Source of the DNA: Clostridium sp. OF03-18AA
GTDB taxonomy: Bacteria; Bacillota; Clostridia; Lachnospirales; Lachnospiraceae
Direction of reading: 5' to 3'
Assembly (NCBI RefSeq): GCF_003478035.1
Contig: NZ_QUEP01000009.1
Location: 421 to 64,420 of the forward strand
Length of the DNA stretch: 64,000 bases
Positions 17,277-25,979 of this stretch are shown in pieces (within the stretch, counting starts at the first letter, position 1; every line of letters starts with the position of its first letter). Made by a program: the position numbers and the translations under genes. Below the pieces are notes generated by a model that had not been told where the DNA came from, did no database searches, and saw only the letters and a list, made by a program, of their open reading frames with translations.

Positions 17277-17699
17277 ATGTTAGGAATCAAGGAAATTCAG
17301 GAGATCATTCCGCACAGACATCCGTTTCTTCTCGTGGACTGCGTCGAGGAGCTGGAACCGGGCGTGAGAGCGGTCGGATATAAATCTGTAACATATAACG
17401 AGCCGTATTTTGCCGGCCATTTCCCGCAGGAGCCGGTCATGCCGGGCGTCCTGATCGTTGAGGCGCTGGCGCAGACCGGAGCGGTCGCGATCCTCTCCGT
17501 TGAGGCAAACAAAGGAAAGACTGCATATTTCGGCGCGATGAACAATGTCAAATTCAAGAAAAAGGTCGTTCCGGGCGACAAACTCCGCCTGGAATGCGAG
17601 ATCATCAAGCAGAAAGGACCGGTCGGCGTTGGAAAGGCGGTCGCTACCGTTGACGGAAAAGTTGCGGTATCTGCAGAACTCACATTCATGATCGGTTAG
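17277..17699 (+). CDS. fabZ: 3-hydroxyacyl-ACP dehydratase (FabZ)
   Basis: Hot-dog-fold dehydratase that makes trans-2-enoyl-ACP. Catalytic His48 and Glu62 are seen in [29 protein letters not shown] is at the N-terminus. 140 residues, normal. Ribosome site ACAGGAGG. No FabA or FabM is in the window, so the route to unsaturated fatty acids is not visible here. Confidence 0.95.
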   Translation: MLGIKEIQEIIPHRHPFLLVDCVEELEPGVRAVGYKSVTYNEPYFAGHFPQEPVMPGVLIVEALAQTGAVAILSVEANKGKTAYFGAMNNVKFKKKVVPGDKLRLECEIIKQKGPVGVGKAVATVDGKVAVSAELTFMIG

Positions 17700-17712
17700 G
17701 CTGGTGGAGAAG

Positions 17713-19068
17713 ATGTTTCAGAAGATTTTAATCGCAAACCGCGGCGAGATCGCCGTTCGGATCATCCGGGCATGCAGAGAGATGGGGATCAAGACGGTCG
17801 CTGTCTACTCTGAGGCAGACCGGGATGCTCTCCACACACTTCTCGCGGACGAGGCGATCTGTATCGGACCGGCTCCGTCCACAGAGAGCTATCTCGATAT
17901 GGAGCGCATCCTGACTGCATGCGTGGTCATGAAGGCGGATGCCATCCACCCGGGATTCGGATTTTTATCTGAGAACGCCCGCTTCGCAGAACTCTGCGAA
18001 AAGTGCAATATCCGCTTTATCGGCCCATCTGCCGAGATCATCAACAAGATGGGAAATAAATCTGAGGCGAGAAAGACCATGATGGCGGCCGGCGTTCCGG
18101 TCGTTCCGGGAAGCAAAGAGCCGGTCTACACCGTGGAAGAAGGTCTTAAGACCGCAAAAGAAGTCGGTTTCCCGGTCATGATCAAGGCGTCCAGCGGCGG
18201 CGGCGGAAAAGGAATGCGCGTCTCAAGATCAGAGGAAGATTTCGAGTCCAATTTCTTAAACGCCCAGATGGAGTCAGTCAAAGGATTTTCCGACAATACC
18301 ATGTACATCGAGCGGTTTGTGGAGAATCCGCGCCATATCGAATTCCAGATTCTGGGCGACCGATACGGAAATGTCGTCCATCTCGGCGAGCGCGACTGCT
18401 CGATCCAGAGAAGACACCAGAAAGTCCTTGAAGAGTCCCCGTCCGCGGCGATCTCCGATGAACTCCGCCAAAAGATGGGGGAGACGGCGGTCCGGGCGGC
18501 GAAAGCAGTCGGATATGAGAATGCGGGAACCATCGAGTTCCTTTTGGATAAACAGAAAAATTTCTATTTCATGGAAATGAACACGAGGATCCAGGTGGAA
18601 CACCCGGTAACGGAGTCTGTCACCGATATGGATCTCATCAAGGAGCAGATCAGGATCGCCTCCGGTGAGCCGCTCTCTGTGCGTCAGGAAGATATCAGGA
18701 TCTCCGGGCATGCGATCGAGTGCAGGATCAACGCGGAGAATCCGGAGAAGAACTTTATGCCGTGCCCGGGCATGATCACGGACATTCATCTTCCGGGCGG
18801 ACGCGGAGTCCGTGTCGATACGGCTGTTTACAATAATTACCGGATCCCGCCGAACTATGACTCCATGATCTTAAAGCTGATCGTCCGCGACAAGGACCGC
18901 GCGTCTGCGATCGCGAAGATGCGCAGCGCACTCGGAGAGCTTGTCATCGAGGGGATCAACACAAATCTGGATTTCCAGTATGACATCATCAGTGATCCGG
19001 ATTTTCAGGCGGGCGAGGTGGATACAAACTTTATCCCGTCCCATTTTCCGGAGTATTGTAAAGAATAA
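17713..19068 (+). CDS. accC: Acetyl-CoA carboxylase, biotin carboxylase subunit
   Basis: ATP-grasp enzyme that carboxylates biotin on AccB. The motifs LIANRGEIAVRIIRA, GFGFLSENA, the glycine-rich loop KASSGGGGKGMR and EMNTRIQVEHPVTE are present. About 451 residues from the ATG at 17713; a GTG nine bases upstream is possible. It begins close after fabZ with GGTGGAG as ribosome site. Confidence 0.95.
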   Translation: MFQKILIANRGEIAVRIIRACREMGIKTVAVYSEADRDALHTLLADEAICIGPAPSTESYLDMERILTACVVMKADAIHPGFGFLSENARFAELCEKCNIRFIGPSAEIINKMGNKSEARKTMMAAGVPVVPGSKEPVYTVEEGLKTAKEVGFPVMIKASSGGGGKGMRVSRSEEDFESNFLNAQMESVKGFSDNTMYIERFVENPRHIEFQILGDRYGNVVHLGERDCSIQRRHQKVLEESPSAAISDELRQKMGETAVRAAKAVGYENAGTIEFLLDKQKNFYFMEMNTRIQVEHPVTESVTDMDLIKEQIRIASGEPLSVRQEDIRISGHAIECRINAENPEKNFMPCPGMITDIHLPGGRGVRVDTAVYNNYRIPPNYDSMILKLIVRDKDRASAIAKMRSALGELVIEGINTNLDFQYDIISDPDFQAGEVDTNFIPSHFPEYCKE

Positions 19069-19090
19069 AATTGTTACTCTTCACGGGTAG

Positions 19091-19214
19091 GAATTTTCTG
19101 AACTGAAAATTCCGTATGATTCCGTTGGGGGCGCGGATTTTGCCGATTCGGAATGCGGAGCATCGGCAAAATCCTGTTATAGTGCGCGGGCATGGAGTGC
19201 CCGTGTACTGTAAC
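19091..19214. repeat. Dispersed intergenic repeat, copy B
   Basis: The best preserved of three copies. It folds into three successive hairpins: GAATTTTC/GAAAATTC, a 13-bp perfect stem GGATTTTGCCGAT/ATCGGCAAAATCC around CGGAATGCGG, and GCGGGCA/TGCCCGT. It lies between accC and accDA inside the fab operon, so the RNA form is transcribed. Confidence 0.6.
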
Positions 19215-19255
19215 ATAAAATTGTGTTTCCATAGACTGGAAAGGAGCTTTTTTGT

Positions 19256-21031
19256 ATGTTAAGGGATATGTTTAAGAAAACATATACAAAGATCGATATG
19301 AGATACCGCGCGGAAGAAAAGGAATCTGCGAAAGCGGAGCAGGAAGACGCACCGGTAATTCCTGCCGGTCTGTGGAAAAAATGTAATAAGTGCGGAAAAC
19401 CGATCTATACGGATGATGTCCGCGCGAACTTTTATATCTGTCCGAAATGCGGCGGATATTTCCGTGTCCATGCGTACCGCAGGATCGAGATGATCGCTGA
19501 CGAGGGAAGCTTTGAGGAGTGGGACAAGGAGATGGAAGTCTCCAACCCGTTAAATTTCCCGGGATACGAGAAGAAACTTGCGGCGGCAAGAGAAAAATCG
19601 AGACTCAACGAGGCGATCGTAACCGGAAAATGCCGGATCCACGGGGAAGAGACGGTTGTCGGCGTCTGCGATGCGAGATTTTTAATGAGCAGCATGGGCC
19701 ACAATGTAGGAGAAAAGATCACACGGGCGGTCGAGCGCGCCACAGCGGAAAAACTTCCGGTGATCCTCTTCGCCTGCTCCGGCGGCGCGAGAATGCAGGA
19801 AGGCATGGTCTCCCTGATGCAGATGGCAAAGACGTCCGCTGCGTTAAAGAGACATCATGAGGCCGGACAGCTCTATGTGAGTGTTCTGACTGATCCAACG
19901 ACGGGCGGCGTGACGGCAAGTTTCGCGATGCTCGGAGATATCATCCTTGCGGAGCCGGGGGCACTCATCGGATTTGCCGGACCGCGTGTCATCGAGCAGA
20001 CGATCGGGCAGAAGCTCCCGGAAGGTTTCCAGAGAGCCGAGTTCCTCGTAGAGCACGGTTTTGTCGATAAGATCGTAAAGCGTGAGGAATTAAAGGAAAC
20101 GCTGGCGATGATCTTAAAGCTTCATAAAAAGCCGGAGAGCGGATGTCTGGCGGCCTGGGAGAGAGAACATTCCGGGGAAGGTGCTTCTGAGGAGAACCGG
20201 TCCCGTGGAAAGAAAGTCCGCCATGCATCGGAAAAAGCCGCCGGAATGATCCGCAGCGCGTGGGATTCCGTCCTGCTTTCCAGAAAGTCGGATCGCCCGG
20301 TAGCGACCGACTATATCCATGCGATCTTTGATGACTTTATGGAGTTTCACGGAGACCGCTACTGCAAGGACGACGGCGCCATTGTTGGCGGGATCGCGTC
20401 CTTCCACGGAATGCCTGTGACAGTGATCGGCCAGGAAAAAGGAAAGAATACAAAAGAAAACATTAAGCGCAATTTCGGCATGCCGTCCCCGGACGGATAC
20501 CGGAAAGCGCTCCGTCTCATGAAACAGGCGGAGACCTTCGGACGTCCGGTGGTATGCTTTGTGGATACACCAGGGGCGTTCTGCGGTCTGGAAGCCGAGG
20601 AGCGCGGACAGGGCGAGGCGATCGCGAGAAACCTCTTTGAGATGTCCGATCTCACCGTTCCGGTCCTCTCGATCGTGATCGGGGAAGGCGGAAGCGGCGG
20701 AGCACTCGCCATGGCGGTTGCCAATGAGGTCTGGATGATGGAAAATGCAGTCTATTCCGTCCTTTCCCCGGAAGGTTTCGCTTCGATCCTCTGGAAAGAC
20801 AGCAAACGCGCCGATGAGGCGGCACGAGTCATGAAGATGACTGCAAAAGAATTAAAAGAACTTGGAATCATTGAACGGGTTATCCCGGAGCCGGAACCGG
20901 CAGACCCGGAAACACTTCCGGAGATCGCAAAGACTATGGAAGATGCCATGGAGGAATTCTTTGAGACATGGACACCGCTCGGCGGGAAGACGTTAGCAGA
21001 ACGCCGTTACGAGAGATTCCGGAAGTTCTAG
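19256..21031 (+). CDS. accDA: Fused acetyl-CoA carboxyltransferase, AccD-AccA
   Basis: One 591-residue chain holds both carboxyltransferase subunits, which transfer CO2 from carboxybiotin to acetyl-CoA. Residues 1 to about 290 are the beta (AccD) part with a four-Cys zinc ribbon (Cys43, 46, 62, 65) and [12 protein letters not shown] variable linker (about 290-335) joins the alpha (AccA) part with [30 protein letters not shown] and [12 protein letters not shown]. coli has two separate genes. The ribosome site AAGGAG precedes the ATG by nine bases. No frameshift or internal stop is seen at the junction, so the fusion is real. Confidence 0.93.
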   Translation: MLRDMFKKTYTKIDMRYRAEEKESAKAEQEDAPVIPAGLWKKCNKCGKPIYTDDVRANFYICPKCGGYFRVHAYRRIEMIADEGSFEEWDKEMEVSNPLNFPGYEKKLAAAREKSRLNEAIVTGKCRIHGEETVVGVCDARFLMSSMGHNVGEKITRAVERATAEKLPVILFACSGGARMQEGMVSLMQMAKTSAALKRHHEAGQLYVSVLTDPTTGGVTASFAMLGDIILAEPGALIGFAGPRVIEQTIGQKLPEGFQRAEFLVEHGFVDKIVKREELKETLAMILKLHKKPESGCLAAWEREHSGEGASEENRSRGKKVRHASEKAAGMIRSAWDSVLLSRKSDRPVATDYIHAIFDDFMEFHGDRYCKDDGAIVGGIASFHGMPVTVIGQEKGKNTKENIKRNFGMPSPDGYRKALRLMKQAETFGRPVVCFVDTPGAFCGLEAEERGQGEAIARNLFEMSDLTVPVLSIVIGEGGSGGALAMAVANEVWMMENAVYSVLSPEGFASILWKDSKRADEAARVMKMTAKELKELGIIERVIPEPEPADPETLPEIAKTMEDAMEEFFETWTPLGGKTLAERRYERFRKF

Positions 21032-21039
21032 GAGGCAGA

Positions 21040-22179
21040 ATGGAGAAAACAAACATCCTGAAACCATTAAAAATAGGAAACCTTGTGGCGAAGCGCCCGG
21101 TGATCCAGGGAGGAATGGGAGTCGGCATCAGTCTTTCTTCGCTCGCCGGAGCCGTTGCAAAAGCGGGCGGCATCGGGATCATTTCCACAGCGCAGATCGG
21201 ATTTAAGGATCATGACTTCGGAAAAAATCCGATGGCAGCGAACTTGAGAGCGATCCATTCAGAGCTTAAAAAAGCCAGAGAGAAAGCGCCGCAGGGCATT
21301 CTCGGCTTTAATATCATGGTCGCGACAAAAGAGTACGCATCCTATGTAAAAGAGGCCGTAAAGGCCGGAGCGGACGTGATCATCTCAGGAGCCGGTCTCC
21401 CGATCGACATGCCGAAATTTGTCGCGGAGGCGGAGAGCGAAGCGGACGGCGGAGAAAAAAAAGAGCGCCGCACGATGATCGCGCCGATCGTTTCTTCTGT
21501 GAAATCGGCACTTGTCATCTGCCGGATGTGGGACAGAAAGTACCATACGGCACCGGATTTCGTCGTGGTGGAAGGTCCCTGCGCGGGCGGTCACCTTGGA
21601 TTTTCCAGGGAACAGCTTACGGAGCTTGGAGCCGATACGGATCATGTGGCGGAGACATATGATGAGCCGGCATACGACAAGGAGGTCCGCGGGATCATCG
21701 AGACGGTAAAAAGCTTTGCCGAGAAGTATAAAAAGCATATCCCGGTCATCACGGCGGGCGGAATTTTCGACCATAAGGACGTTCTGCATCAGTTTGAACT
21801 TGGAGCAGAAGGAGTCCAGGCGGCGACGAGATTTGTGACCACCGAGGAATGTGACGCGGATATCGCTTACAAAGAGGCATACATTAACGCGAAAGAGGAA
21901 GACATCGTGATCGTGAAGAGTCCGGTCGGAATGCCGGGGCGTGCGATCAAAAACAAGTTCTTAGAGCGTGTCGCGAAAGGCCCGGTTAAGGTCGAGCACT
22001 GTTTCAGGTGCCTGGAGCACTGTGATCCGGCGACAACGCCGTACTGCATCACGAAGGCGCTTATCAATGCCGCGGAAGGAAAGATCGATGACGCGCTGCT
22101 GTTCTGCGGGAGCAACGCGTACCGCTGCGAGAAGATCGAGACGGTGCCGGAAGTCATGGCGGCGCTGTGCGGAGAATAG
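21040..22179 (+). CDS. Second FabK-like flavoprotein (nitronate monooxygenase family)
   Basis: A 379-residue FMN-binding TIM-barrel protein related to FabK and nitronate monooxygenase: RPVIQGGMGVGISL near the N-terminus, EGPCAGGHLGFS, TAGGIFDHKDVL and GVQAATRFV. It differs from the operon's fabK by longer internal loops and a C-terminal Cys-rich tail (CFRCLEHCDPATTPYC and a later Cys pair), which might bind metal or an iron-sulfur cluster. The ATG at 21040 follows GGAGG; the longer frame from 20968 overlaps accDA. Being the last fab gene suggests a lipid role, perhaps an alternative reductase or isomerase, but that is inference. Confidence 0.8.
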   Translation: MEKTNILKPLKIGNLVAKRPVIQGGMGVGISLSSLAGAVAKAGGIGIISTAQIGFKDHDFGKNPMAANLRAIHSELKKAREKAPQGILGFNIMVATKEYASYVKEAVKAGADVIISGAGLPIDMPKFVAEAESEADGGEKKERRTMIAPIVSSVKSALVICRMWDRKYHTAPDFVVVEGPCAGGHLGFSREQLTELGADTDHVAETYDEPAYDKEVRGIIETVKSFAEKYKKHIPVITAGGIFDHKDVLHQFELGAEGVQAATRFVTTEECDADIAYKEAYINAKEEDIVIVKSPVGMPGRAIKNKFLERVAKGPVKVEHCFRCLEHCDPATTPYCITKALINAAEGKIDDALLFCGSNAYRCEKIETVPEVMAALCGE

Positions 22180-22219
22180 CTCATAATCCACAAAGTATTG
22201 TAAAGTTGCGGAGATTCAT

Positions 22220-22333
22220 AGATCCTGCATTTCTGTCATAGAATGAAGAAACTCAGGTGATAACCCGATGGATCCGGTCTTTTACCGGATTTTCGGGGTT
22301 TCACCTCTTCAGACAGAAATGCGGGATCTTTTT
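22220..22333 (+). other. Long nested hairpin between the fab operon and spmA
   Basis: A near-continuous foldback of about 110 bases. Outer stem 22220-22237 pairs with 22312-22329 with one mismatch; then GAAG/CTTC, AGGTGA/TCACCT, AACCCGA/TCGGGGTT (one bulge) and an apical ATCCGGT/ACCGGAT with loop CTTTT. Five T follow the outer stem and run straight into an ATG at 22334. It could be a strong terminator for the fab operon or a structured leader that hides a ribosome site (AGGTGA at 22255) and an ATG at 22268. Confidence 0.7.
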
Positions 22334-23050
22334 ATGTTAAATGCGCTGTGGGCTGGGATGATGGCCGCCGGGATCTTCTGGGCGGCGTTTCATGGAAATA
22401 TGGGGGAAGTAACGAACGGGCTGCTGGATTCGGCGAAAGAGGCGGTGACTCTGGGTGTCACGATGCTCGGGATCATGTCGTTCTGGTGCGGGATCTTAAA
22501 GATCGGGGAGCGAGCCGGTCTCATTGAGGCGCTCACGAAAAAAATGCGCCCGGTGATCAGATTCCTCTTCCCAAATCTCCCCGACGGACATCCGGCAGGG
22601 CAGTATATCGCGACAAATATGATCGCAAATATGCTGGGACTCGGCTGGGCGGCAACCCCGGCGGGATTGAAGGCGATGGAGGAGCTGGGGAAGCTGGAGG
22701 ATGAGAGAAGAGGCGGGATTTGCCGGAGAGAGGACCGGGAAGAAGATTGCGGAATATCCGGGGAGCGGAGACGGTCATACGGGGAGACTCCGGATAAGCC
22801 GAAGTCAAAAGAAAAACTGTACAGATGGAAGCGCCCGGTCGGGACCGCCAGCAACGAGATGTGTACATTTCTGATCATCAACATCTCGTCCCTGCAGCTG
22901 ATCCCCATCAACATGATCGCCTACCGCAGCCAGTACGGCAGCGTCGATCCGGCAGCGATCGCGGGACCGGCGCTGCTCGCGACGATCGCGAGTACGGCGG
23001 CGGGGGTAGTGTTCTGCAAAGTCATGGACAGGAAAAACATTGATTTTTGA
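22334..23050 (+). CDS. spmA: Spore maturation protein A (SpmA)
   Basis: Membrane protein of the nucleoside-recognition (Gate) family needed in Bacillus for spore core dehydration. Matching stretches are SAKEAVTLGVTMLG, IRFLFPNLPDGHPAGQYI, ATNMIANMLGLGWAATPAGLKAMEELG and ASNEMCTFLIINISSLQLIPINMIAYR. A polar, Arg/Glu-rich insert of about 40 residues after the KAMEELG motif is longer than I expect for the family. The family usually begins at MLNxxW, hence 22334, but the ribosome site there is poor; an ATG at 22268 inside the hairpin has AGGTGA upstream. Its usual partner spmB is 26 kb away at 49309. Confidence 0.85.
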   Translation: MLNALWAGMMAAGIFWAAFHGNMGEVTNGLLDSAKEAVTLGVTMLGIMSFWCGILKIGERAGLIEALTKKMRPVIRFLFPNLPDGHPAGQYIATNMIANMLGLGWAATPAGLKAMEELGKLEDERRGGICRREDREEDCGISGERRRSYGETPDKPKSKEKLYRWKRPVGTASNEMCTFLIINISSLQLIPINMIAYRSQYGSVDPAAIAGPALLATIASTAAGVVFCKVMDRKNIDF

Positions 23051-23068
23051 AAAAAAGTTTACTATAAT
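23040..23068 (+). promoter_or_regulatory. Promoter of the ABC importer operon
   Basis: TTGATT (23040-23045), 17-base spacer, consensus TATAAT (23063-23068). It overlaps the last codons of spmA, so the importer has its own transcript starting near 23075. Confidence 0.7.
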
Positions 23069-23077
23069 ATTACTATT

Positions 23078-23265
23078 ATGCGGCTGAAGCCCATACTCGG
23101 AAAAGAGCCCGCCCAAGGCGGTTTGCAGACGGAACACGATAAAAATATTCGTATCTGTACGTCATCAGAGCAAGATGACATACAGATCATAAAAAGAATC
23201 GATAAAACAATACCAGGAAGGTTGACGCATACAGAATGTATGCTTCTTTCTGGTATTTTTTTGCA
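23078..23265 (+). promoter_or_regulatory. Structured leader RNA ending in a terminator-like hairpin
   Basis: Between the promoter and the importer genes lie at least four hairpins: GGCT/AGCC, CCGCC-CAA-GGCGG (23109-23121), TCTGTA-GTCATC/GATGAC-TACAGA (23154-23186) and a final nested hairpin (23209-23258: AATACCAG/CTGGTATT outside, GCATACA/TGTATGC inside) followed by a T7 tract. This is the layout of a transcription-attenuating riboswitch or similar leader. I cannot match it to a known class. An open frame of 67 codons in this stretch is probably not a gene. Confidence 0.55.
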
Positions 23266-23328
23266 CTTGTGCCTGGAGTAAAAGTGTGTCATTGCACATG
23301 GTTTCAGGACAGAAAAGGGGATAAATTC

Positions 23329-24990
23329 ATGAAAAAACAAACAATAAAAACAATACTGGCAGCTCTGACGGCAGCCGCCATGGTATGTTCCATGGCCGGC
23401 TGTTCCGGAAAGGACGCGGGGACAGCGGAAAGCTCCGCATCCGGCTCCTCCGCTGCTGCGGAGAACACAGGCGCGGCAGCAGAAAACGGGAAAGACTCCG
23501 TCATCGTTGTCATGGGGCCATCCTCCGAGCCGGAGGCAGGATTTGATCCGGCTTACGGCTGGGGAGCTGGAGAACATGTCCATGAGCCGCTGATCCAGAG
23601 CACGCTGACTGTCACAAAGGCAGATATGACGATCGGTTATGACCTGGCGACCGATATGAATGTCAGTGATGACGGGATGACATGGACCGTGACGATCCGC
23701 GATGACGTAAAGTTTACCGATGGGGAGAGACTCACGGCGGAGGACGTTGCATTCACCTACAATACACTGCGGGACAACAGCTCGGTCAATGACTTTACAA
23801 TGTTAAAAGAGGCGAGAGCGCTGGATGATACCACGGTCGAGTTTGATATGAACCGTCCGTATTCGATTTGGCCGTACACGATGGCGATCACGGGGATTGT
23901 CCCGGAACACGCCTATGGTCCGGACTATGGAACGAACCCGATCGGTTCCGGCCGCTATATCATGAAACAGTGGGACAAAGGGCAGCAGGTGATCTTTGAG
24001 GCAAACCCGGATTATTATGGGGATGCGCCGAAAATGAAGACGGTGACGGTCTTATTTATGGATGAGGACGCAGCGTATGCGGCGGCTCTTTCCGGACAGG
24101 TGGATCTCGCTTACACATCGGCGGCATACTCTGACCAGACGGTCGATGGATTTTCCCTTTTTGACTGCAAGACGGTCGATAACCGCGGTTTCAATCTTCC
24201 GGTAATCCCGGCGGGGGAGACCGATGAGAACGGCGTGGCGCTCGGAAACGATTTTACAAGTGATGTGAGTGTGCGCCGGGCGATCAACCTTGCGATCAAC
24301 CGGGAAGAGATGATCGACCACGTATTAAACGGGTACGGGACAGTGGCATACAGCGTCTGCGACCAGATGCCGTGGTACAACCCGGCGGCGGAGACGGATT
24401 ATGATCCGGATATGGCGAAGGCGATCCTGAAAGAGGATGGCTGGGAAGCCGGAGAAGACGGGATCCTCACAAAAGACGGAGTCCGCGCCGAGTTCACCCT
24501 GATGTATCCGACCGGTGATTCTGTCCGCCAGGCACTTGCGGAGGACACGGCAAACCAGTTAAAAGCATTCGGGATCAACGTGACGACCGAGGGAGTCGGC
24601 TGGGATACCGCCTACGACCGCGCACAGTCCACTCCGCTCATGTGGGGATGGGGCGCGCACACACCGATGGAGCTCTACAACATTTACCATACAGCTCCGG
24701 GAAAGAAATATGCGGAATATTCCCCGTATGCAAATGCGAAAGTGGACGAGTACATGGATGCCGCTCTGGCGGAGAGCGACCTTGAAAAGTCCTATGAACT
24801 CTGGAAAGATGCCCAGTGGGACGGGACGACAGGGATCACCCAGGATGGGGATCTTCCGTGGATCTGGCTTGTGAATATTGATCATTTATACTGGGTGAAG
24901 GACGGACTGCAGGTTGCGGAGCAGAAACTTCATCCGCATGGACATGGCTGGTCGATCGTAAACAATGTTGACCAGTGGACATGGAAATAA
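23329..24990 (+). CDS. ABC transporter substrate-binding lipoprotein (nickel/peptide type, SBP family 5)
   Basis: A 553-residue extracellular binding protein. The signal peptide ends in lipobox MAGC, followed by a Ser/Ala/Gly linker. Family-5 motifs are present: RDDVKFTDGERLTAEDVAFTYN, IGSGRYIMKQW and SVRRAINLAINREEMI. Near the C-terminus the His-rich LHPHGHGW could bind a metal. With two permeases and two ATPases it forms a complete importer. Whether it carries nickel, a metal complex or peptides cannot be settled from sequence. The ATG at 23329 has AAAGGGG eight bases upstream. Confidence 0.85.
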   Translation: MKKQTIKTILAALTAAAMVCSMAGCSGKDAGTAESSASGSSAAAENTGAAAENGKDSVIVVMGPSSEPEAGFDPAYGWGAGEHVHEPLIQSTLTVTKADMTIGYDLATDMNVSDDGMTWTVTIRDDVKFTDGERLTAEDVAFTYNTLRDNSSVNDFTMLKEARALDDTTVEFDMNRPYSIWPYTMAITGIVPEHAYGPDYGTNPIGSGRYIMKQWDKGQQVIFEANPDYYGDAPKMKTVTVLFMDEDAAYAAALSGQVDLAYTSAAYSDQTVDGFSLFDCKTVDNRGFNLPVIPAGETDENGVALGNDFTSDVSVRRAINLAINREEMIDHVLNGYGTVAYSVCDQMPWYNPAAETDYDPDMAKAILKEDGWEAGEDGILTKDGVRAEFTLMYPTGDSVRQALAEDTANQLKAFGINVTTEGVGWDTAYDRAQSTPLMWGWGAHTPMELYNIYHTAPGKKYAEYSPYANAKVDEYMDAALAESDLEKSYELWKDAQWDGTTGITQDGDLPWIWLVNIDHLYWVKDGLQVAEQKLHPHGHGWSIVNNVDQWTWK

Positions 24991-25979
24991 AGAGAACGGG
25001 TCTGTGGATCGGCAGACAGGCAGCGCGGATGTGTCTGATGGTACTCCTTGTGAGTATTCTGGCGTTTGGGCTCCTGGCGGCCTCGCCCATAGATCCGCTC
25101 CAGACAAACGTCGGTCAGACCGCGCTCGGCTCCATGAGTCCGGAACAGATCGCAAGACTCAGAAGCTACTGGGGAACGGATCTTCCGCCGGTGGAGCGGT
25201 ATCTGAACTGGCTGAAAGACTTCCTTCATGGAAACATGGGAACCTCGCTTCTGTACCGGAGACCGGTGGCGGAGGTCATCGGTGAGAAGGTCTTAAGCTC
25301 CGTATGGCTTTTATTTACGGCATGGCTGTTATCCGGCATTCTCGGCTTTTTCCTTGGCGTTCTCGCAGGAAAAAAGCGCGGCGGAGTCATGGACCGGATC
25401 GTGACGGGATATTCGCTGTTTGTGGCGAGTACGCCGTCGTTCTGGGTGGCCATGGTGCTGCTCATGGTATTTGCGGTGAAGCTTCACTGGTTCCCGATCG
25501 GATTCAGCGTTCCGATCGGAATGGATGCAGGGGCAATCTCCATTGCGGACAGGATCCGGCATGCGGTTCTTCCGGCTGCGGCTTTAAGCATCACGGGAAT
25601 CTCATCCATCGCCCTTCATACGAGGGAAAAACTCATCGAGGTCATGGAAAGTGATTACGTTTTGTTTGCAAGAGCAAGGGGAGAGTCGGACTGGGCGATC
25701 TTAAGACGTCATGGACTCCGGAACATTCTTCTCCCGGCCATGACACTTCAGTTCTCGTCGGTGAGTGAGATCATCGGCGGTTCTGTCCTTGTGGAACAGG
25801 TATTTTCCTACCCGGGACTGGGACAGGCGGCAGTGACGGCGGGACTCGGAAGTGATGTTCCGTTACTTTTAGGGATCACAGTCGTGACGGCGGTCATCGT
25901 CGCCGCGGGAAATCTTGCGGCAAACATTTTGTACGGTGTGATCGATCCGAGGATCCGGGAGGGGGCGAAGCAGAGATGA
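24981..25979 (+). CDS. ABC transporter permease 1 (NikB/DppB type)
   Basis: Integral membrane subunit with about six transmembrane segments. The family features TNVGQTALGSMSPEQIARLRSYWGTD, the periplasmic loop and the EAA motif (ARARGESDWAILRRHGLRN) are visible, as is the C-terminal QVFSYPGLGQAAV. Its start overlaps the end of the binding protein gene (ATG 24981, or GTG 24975), indicating translational coupling. It forms a pore with the next gene product. Confidence 0.88.
   Translation: MEIKRTGLWIGRQAARMCLMVLLVSILAFGLLAASPIDPLQTNVGQTALGSMSPEQIARLRSYWGTDLPPVERYLNWLKDFLHGNMGTSLLYRRPVAEVIGEKVLSSVWLLFTAWLLSGILGFFLGVLAGKKRGGVMDRIVTGYSLFVASTPSFWVAMVLLMVFAVKLHWFPIGFSVPIGMDAGAISIADRIRHAVLPAAALSITGISSIALHTREKLIEVMESDYVLFARARGESDWAILRRHGLRNILLPAMTLQFSSVSEIIGGSVLVEQVFSYPGLGQAAVTAGLGSDVPLLLGITVVTAVIVAAGNLAANILYGVIDPRIREGAKQR

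Noticed and set aside
22268..22333. ATG at 22268 as spmA start
   Set aside because: It has a ribosome-site-like AGGTGA, but the added residues do not fit the family N-terminus and lie in a hairpin. Left as an alternative.
23078..23262. NiCo or cobalamin riboswitch
   Set aside because: The importer is of nickel type, but I could not find the conserved junction sequences of either class, so no class is claimed.
23078..23281. 67-codon plus-strand reading frame in the importer leader
   Set aside because: It covers a series of hairpins and a terminator, has no family match and lacks a clear ribosome site.
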